Source: Prescottella sp. R16 (lineage in GTDB: Bacteria; Actinomycetota; Actinomycetes; Mycobacteriales; Mycobacteriaceae). From it: a stretch of 64,000 nt of DNA. Location of the stretch: contig NZ_CP130943.1 of assembly GCF_030656875.1 (NCBI RefSeq), positions 2,294,001 to 2,358,000 of the forward strand, read 5' to 3'. This document shows positions 41,120-64,000 of the stretch, one piece after another. The position numbers and the translations under genes were made by a program. The notes beneath the pieces were generated by a model. That model did not search any database. It was not told the DNA's origin and worked only from the letters and a program-made list of their open reading frames with translations. How positions within the stretch are numbered: position 1 is the first letter of the stretch; each line of letters starts with the position of its first letter.

Positions 41120-42668
41120 CATCGACCGCCGCACCCTGACCGCCGTCGCCCGGGACAGCGTGCTGGCTGTCCTGTCGGGGGTGCTGCTGTTCGCGAGTTT
41201 CCCGCCGCGGCCGTTGTGGTTCCTGGCGCCGCTGGGGATCGCGCTGCTCGTCGCCGTCCTGTGCGGGTACGGCCGCCGCGACCGGCGGCTGCGCGCCGGC
41301 TTCGGGTACGGGTATCTCGCCGGGCTCGGGTTCCTGGTGCCGCTGCTGCCGTGGATCGGCGTCTACGTCGGGCCGTTGCCGTGGCTGGCCCTGGCGGCAG
41401 CCGAGGCGGTGTTCGTCGGCCTGTTCGGGCTCGGTACCGTCGCGATCGCGAAGGCCCGCTGGACACCGTGGGTGACGGCGGTCGCCGTCGCCGCCGGGTG
41501 GAGCCTGACCGAATGGTGGCGCTCGTCGGTGCCGTTCGGCGGATTCCCGTGGGGCCGGCTCGCGTTCGGGCAGCCCGAGGGGTGGCTGCTGCCGCTCGCC
41601 GCGCTCGGCGGGGCGCCGCTGCTCAGCTTCGGGGTCGCCCTCACCGGCACCGGGCTCGCCGCTCTCGCCGCCGCCGCGTCCCGGCGGACCCGCTCGCCCC
41701 GCGCACTGGCCGGTCCCGTCGCGGTCACCGCCGCCGCGTCGATCGTCGCGTTCGCCGCCGTCCCGTACGTGCACGCCGACGACACCGGGGGGCGCACGAT
41801 CACCGTCGCCGCGATCCAGGGCAGCGTCCCGCGCCTCGGTCTCGACTTCAACGCGCAGCGCCGCGCCGTCCTCGACAACCATGTGCGCCGCACCTACGAA
41901 CTCGCCGACGACATCGTCGCCGGCCGGGCGCCGCGGCCCGACGTGGTGGTGTGGCCGGAGAACGCGTCGGACATCGACCCGCTGCGCAACGCGGACGCCG
42001 CCACCGCGATCACCGCGGCCTCGCAAGCCGTCGGCGCCCCGATCCTCGTCGGTGCCGTCCTCGTCAACGACGACGGCACCACCACCAATTCGGTGATCGT
42101 GTGGGACGGCGCGGACGGGCCGGGCGAGCAGCACGACAAGCGGATCATCCAGCCGTTCGGCGAATACCTGCCGTACCGCAGCTTCTTCCGGCTGTTCTCC
42201 GAGTACGCCGACCAGGCCGGCAACTTCGTGCCCGGCGCCGGCAACGGGGTCGTGCACGCCGCCGGACTCCCGTTCGGGGTGGCCACCTGCTACGAGGTGG
42301 CGTTCGACCGGGCCCTGACGCAATCGGTGCGCGACGGCGCCCAGGTCATCGCGGTGCCCACGAACAATGCGACGTTCGGTGACACCGAGATGACGTACCA
42401 GCAGCTGGCGATGTCGCAGGTACGGGCCGTCGAGCACGGCCGGGCCGTGATCGTCGCCGCCACCAGCGGGGTCAGCGCGATCATCGCCACCGACGGCACG
42501 GTGACGCAGCGGACTCCGCTGTTCACCCCGGCCGCGCTCGTCGCGCAGGTTCCGCTGCGCGACGACACCACCCTCGCCACCCGGCTCGGCCCGATTCCGG
42601 AATATCTGCTGGCATTCGCCGCGATCGGTGCCCTGATCGCCGCCGCGGTCCGGGCGCGACGCGCCTAG
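41109..42668 (+). CDS. lnt: Apolipoprotein N-acyltransferase
   Basis: A 519 aa membrane enzyme that adds the third acyl chain to lipoproteins. The N-terminal half has several membrane helices (from SVLAVLSGVLLFASF to AASIVAFAAVPYV). The C-terminal half is a nitrilase-like domain with Glu284 (VWPENAS), Lys344 (HDKRIIQPFGEY) and Cys394 (VATCYEVAF), the Lnt catalytic triad with E. coli-like spacing. A final membrane helix ends the protein. In several mycolate bacteria lnt is followed by polyprenol-phosphate mannosyltransferase; here an NRPS locus follows instead. Confidence 0.92.
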   Translation: MKRDIDRRTLTAVARDSVLAVLSGVLLFASFPPRPLWFLAPLGIALLVAVLCGYGRRDRRLRAGFGYGYLAGLGFLVPLLPWIGVYVGPLPWLALAAAEAVFVGLFGLGTVAIAKARWTPWVTAVAVAAGWSLTEWWRSSVPFGGFPWGRLAFGQPEGWLLPLAALGGAPLLSFGVALTGTGLAALAAAASRRTRSPRALAGPVAVTAAASIVAFAAVPYVHADDTGGRTITVAAIQGSVPRLGLDFNAQRRAVLDNHVRRTYELADDIVAGRAPRPDVVVWPENASDIDPLRNADAATAITAASQAVGAPILVGAVLVNDDGTTTNSVIVWDGADGPGEQHDKRIIQPFGEYLPYRSFFRLFSEYADQAGNFVPGAGNGVVHAAGLPFGVATCYEVAFDRALTQSVRDGAQVIAVPTNNATFGDTEMTYQQLAMSQVRAVEHGRAVIVAATSGVSAIIATDGTVTQRTPLFTPAALVAQVPLRDDTTLATRLGPIPEYLLAFAAIGALIAAAVRARRA

Positions 42669-42751
42669 CATGGTGTAACGAACCCGAGAACGCGCACGAT
42701 CTAGCGTGTGGTGTGCACCACTCTTCGTCGGAGCGATCGAGAGGTGAAGTG

Positions 42752-42985
42752 GTGACGATTCCATCGAGTCCGTTGGATGATCCGGACGGCGATTTTCTGG
42801 TGCTCGTGAACGAGGACTACCAGCATTCGTTGTGGCCCGCGTTCGCGGAGGTTCCTGCCGGCTGGTCCGTTGCACACGGCCGGGCCTCTCGTCGTTCGTG
42901 CGTCGATTACATCGAGACCAATTGGACGGATTTGCGACCACGAACATTGTTCGATGCACGGGAACGCGATCCCTCTCTCGAGTAA
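42752..42985 (+). CDS. MbtH-like protein
   Basis: A 77 aa NRPS chaperone that binds adenylation domains and is often needed for their solubility or activity. All hallmarks: PLDDPDGDFLVLVNEDYQHS, LWPAFAEVPAGWSVAHGRAS and DYIETNWTDLRPRTL, including the conserved Trp residues. The preferred start is GTG 42752, seven bases after AGG; the adjacent GTG 42749 is possible. It precedes the giant NRPS by 157 bp. Confidence 0.93.
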   Translation: MTIPSSPLDDPDGDFLVLVNEDYQHSLWPAFAEVPAGWSVAHGRASRRSCVDYIETNWTDLRPRTLFDARERDPSLE

Positions 42986-43142
42986 GGGTTCAGACCTTAC
43001 GGACCCAATGGTCATTTTTACTGTCCTACCAGGCCATATGCCCTGAACTCTGCGACACGGAAACCGTCCGTTCGCGTTGGAGATCTTGATATGGTGTGGT
43101 CCGGATGCAACCCGGGCATTTCTGCTTTCAGGGGGCTTGTCA

Positions 43143-64000
<20,858 letters not shown>

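Noticed and set aside
38912-41134. 740 aa minus-strand frame opposite fxsA and the amidohydrolase
   Set aside because: Low-complexity shadow; the plus strand encodes clear FxsA and amidohydrolase proteins.

Overview
The window is high-GC actinobacterial DNA. An antigen 85-type mycolyltransferase homologue, a WhiB-like regulator, frequent GTG starts and many TetR/MerR/ArsR regulators point to a mycolic-acid genus of the Corynebacteriales. Rhodococcus or a close relative is my best guess from content alone; no rRNA or tRNA gene is visible to confirm it.

Layout. (1) 1-5.7 kb: the 3' part of a peptide-type ABC substrate-binding lipoprotein, a TetR regulator, a TauD-like dioxygenase, small membrane proteins, and a lone tyrosine recombinase. 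(2) 6.1-17 kb: single enzymes and small regulatory pairs: a secreted mycolyltransferase-like esterase, three alpha/beta hydrolases, an acetyltransferase, an SdpI-like membrane protein, a HIT-like protein, a tautomerase flanked by two near-identical 51-52 aa ORFs, a divergent XRE regulator/methionine aminopeptidase pair with twin operators, and an ArsR/VOC operon behind a perfect palindrome. (3) 17-24.6 kb: an NfeD-like/flotillin pair, a lipase maturation factor-like membrane protein, a translationally coupled TldD-TldE-YchJ operon, and a DUF6194-like gene divergent from a double-domain MerR regulator. (4) 24.7-34.2 kb: an accessory stretch with gene remnants, a TetR/FabH divergent pair with two matching operators, and two TnpB-bearing IS200/IS605-type elements. 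Each element splits a small host gene whose halves rejoin in frame. A WhiB protein, an HNH nuclease and an SMI1/KNR4-like protein follow. (5) 34.2-38.8 kb: a probable AraC-VOC-VOC-UvrA-like operon that looks like a drug or DNA-damage protection module, then a secreted protein. (6) 39-42.7 kb: an fxsA-amidohydrolase-lnt operon of envelope and lipoprotein housekeeping. (7) 42.75-64 kb: an MbtH-like protein and one giant nonribosomal peptide synthetase (NRPS) frame, still open at the window edge.

The NRPS is the main feature: at least 6,952 codons without a stop. It begins with an EntF-like condensation (C) domain followed by an extra C-terminal half of a second C domain. Five adenylation-carrier (A-PCP) modules follow, with epimerisation (E) domains after modules 3 and 5, then the start of a sixth module. 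By alignment from memory, the A2 pocket reads as a serine code and the A5 pocket as a threonine code. A1 and A3 carry almost the same code, and A4 looks like a branched-aliphatic pocket. A plausible order is [acyl or aryl cap or upstream chain]-X1-Ser-D-X1-(Val-like)-D-Thr-..., with MbtH assisting adenylation.

Limits: everything here was read by eye. Family names rest on motifs I recognise, not on searches. Insertion-element ends are accurate to a few bases only.
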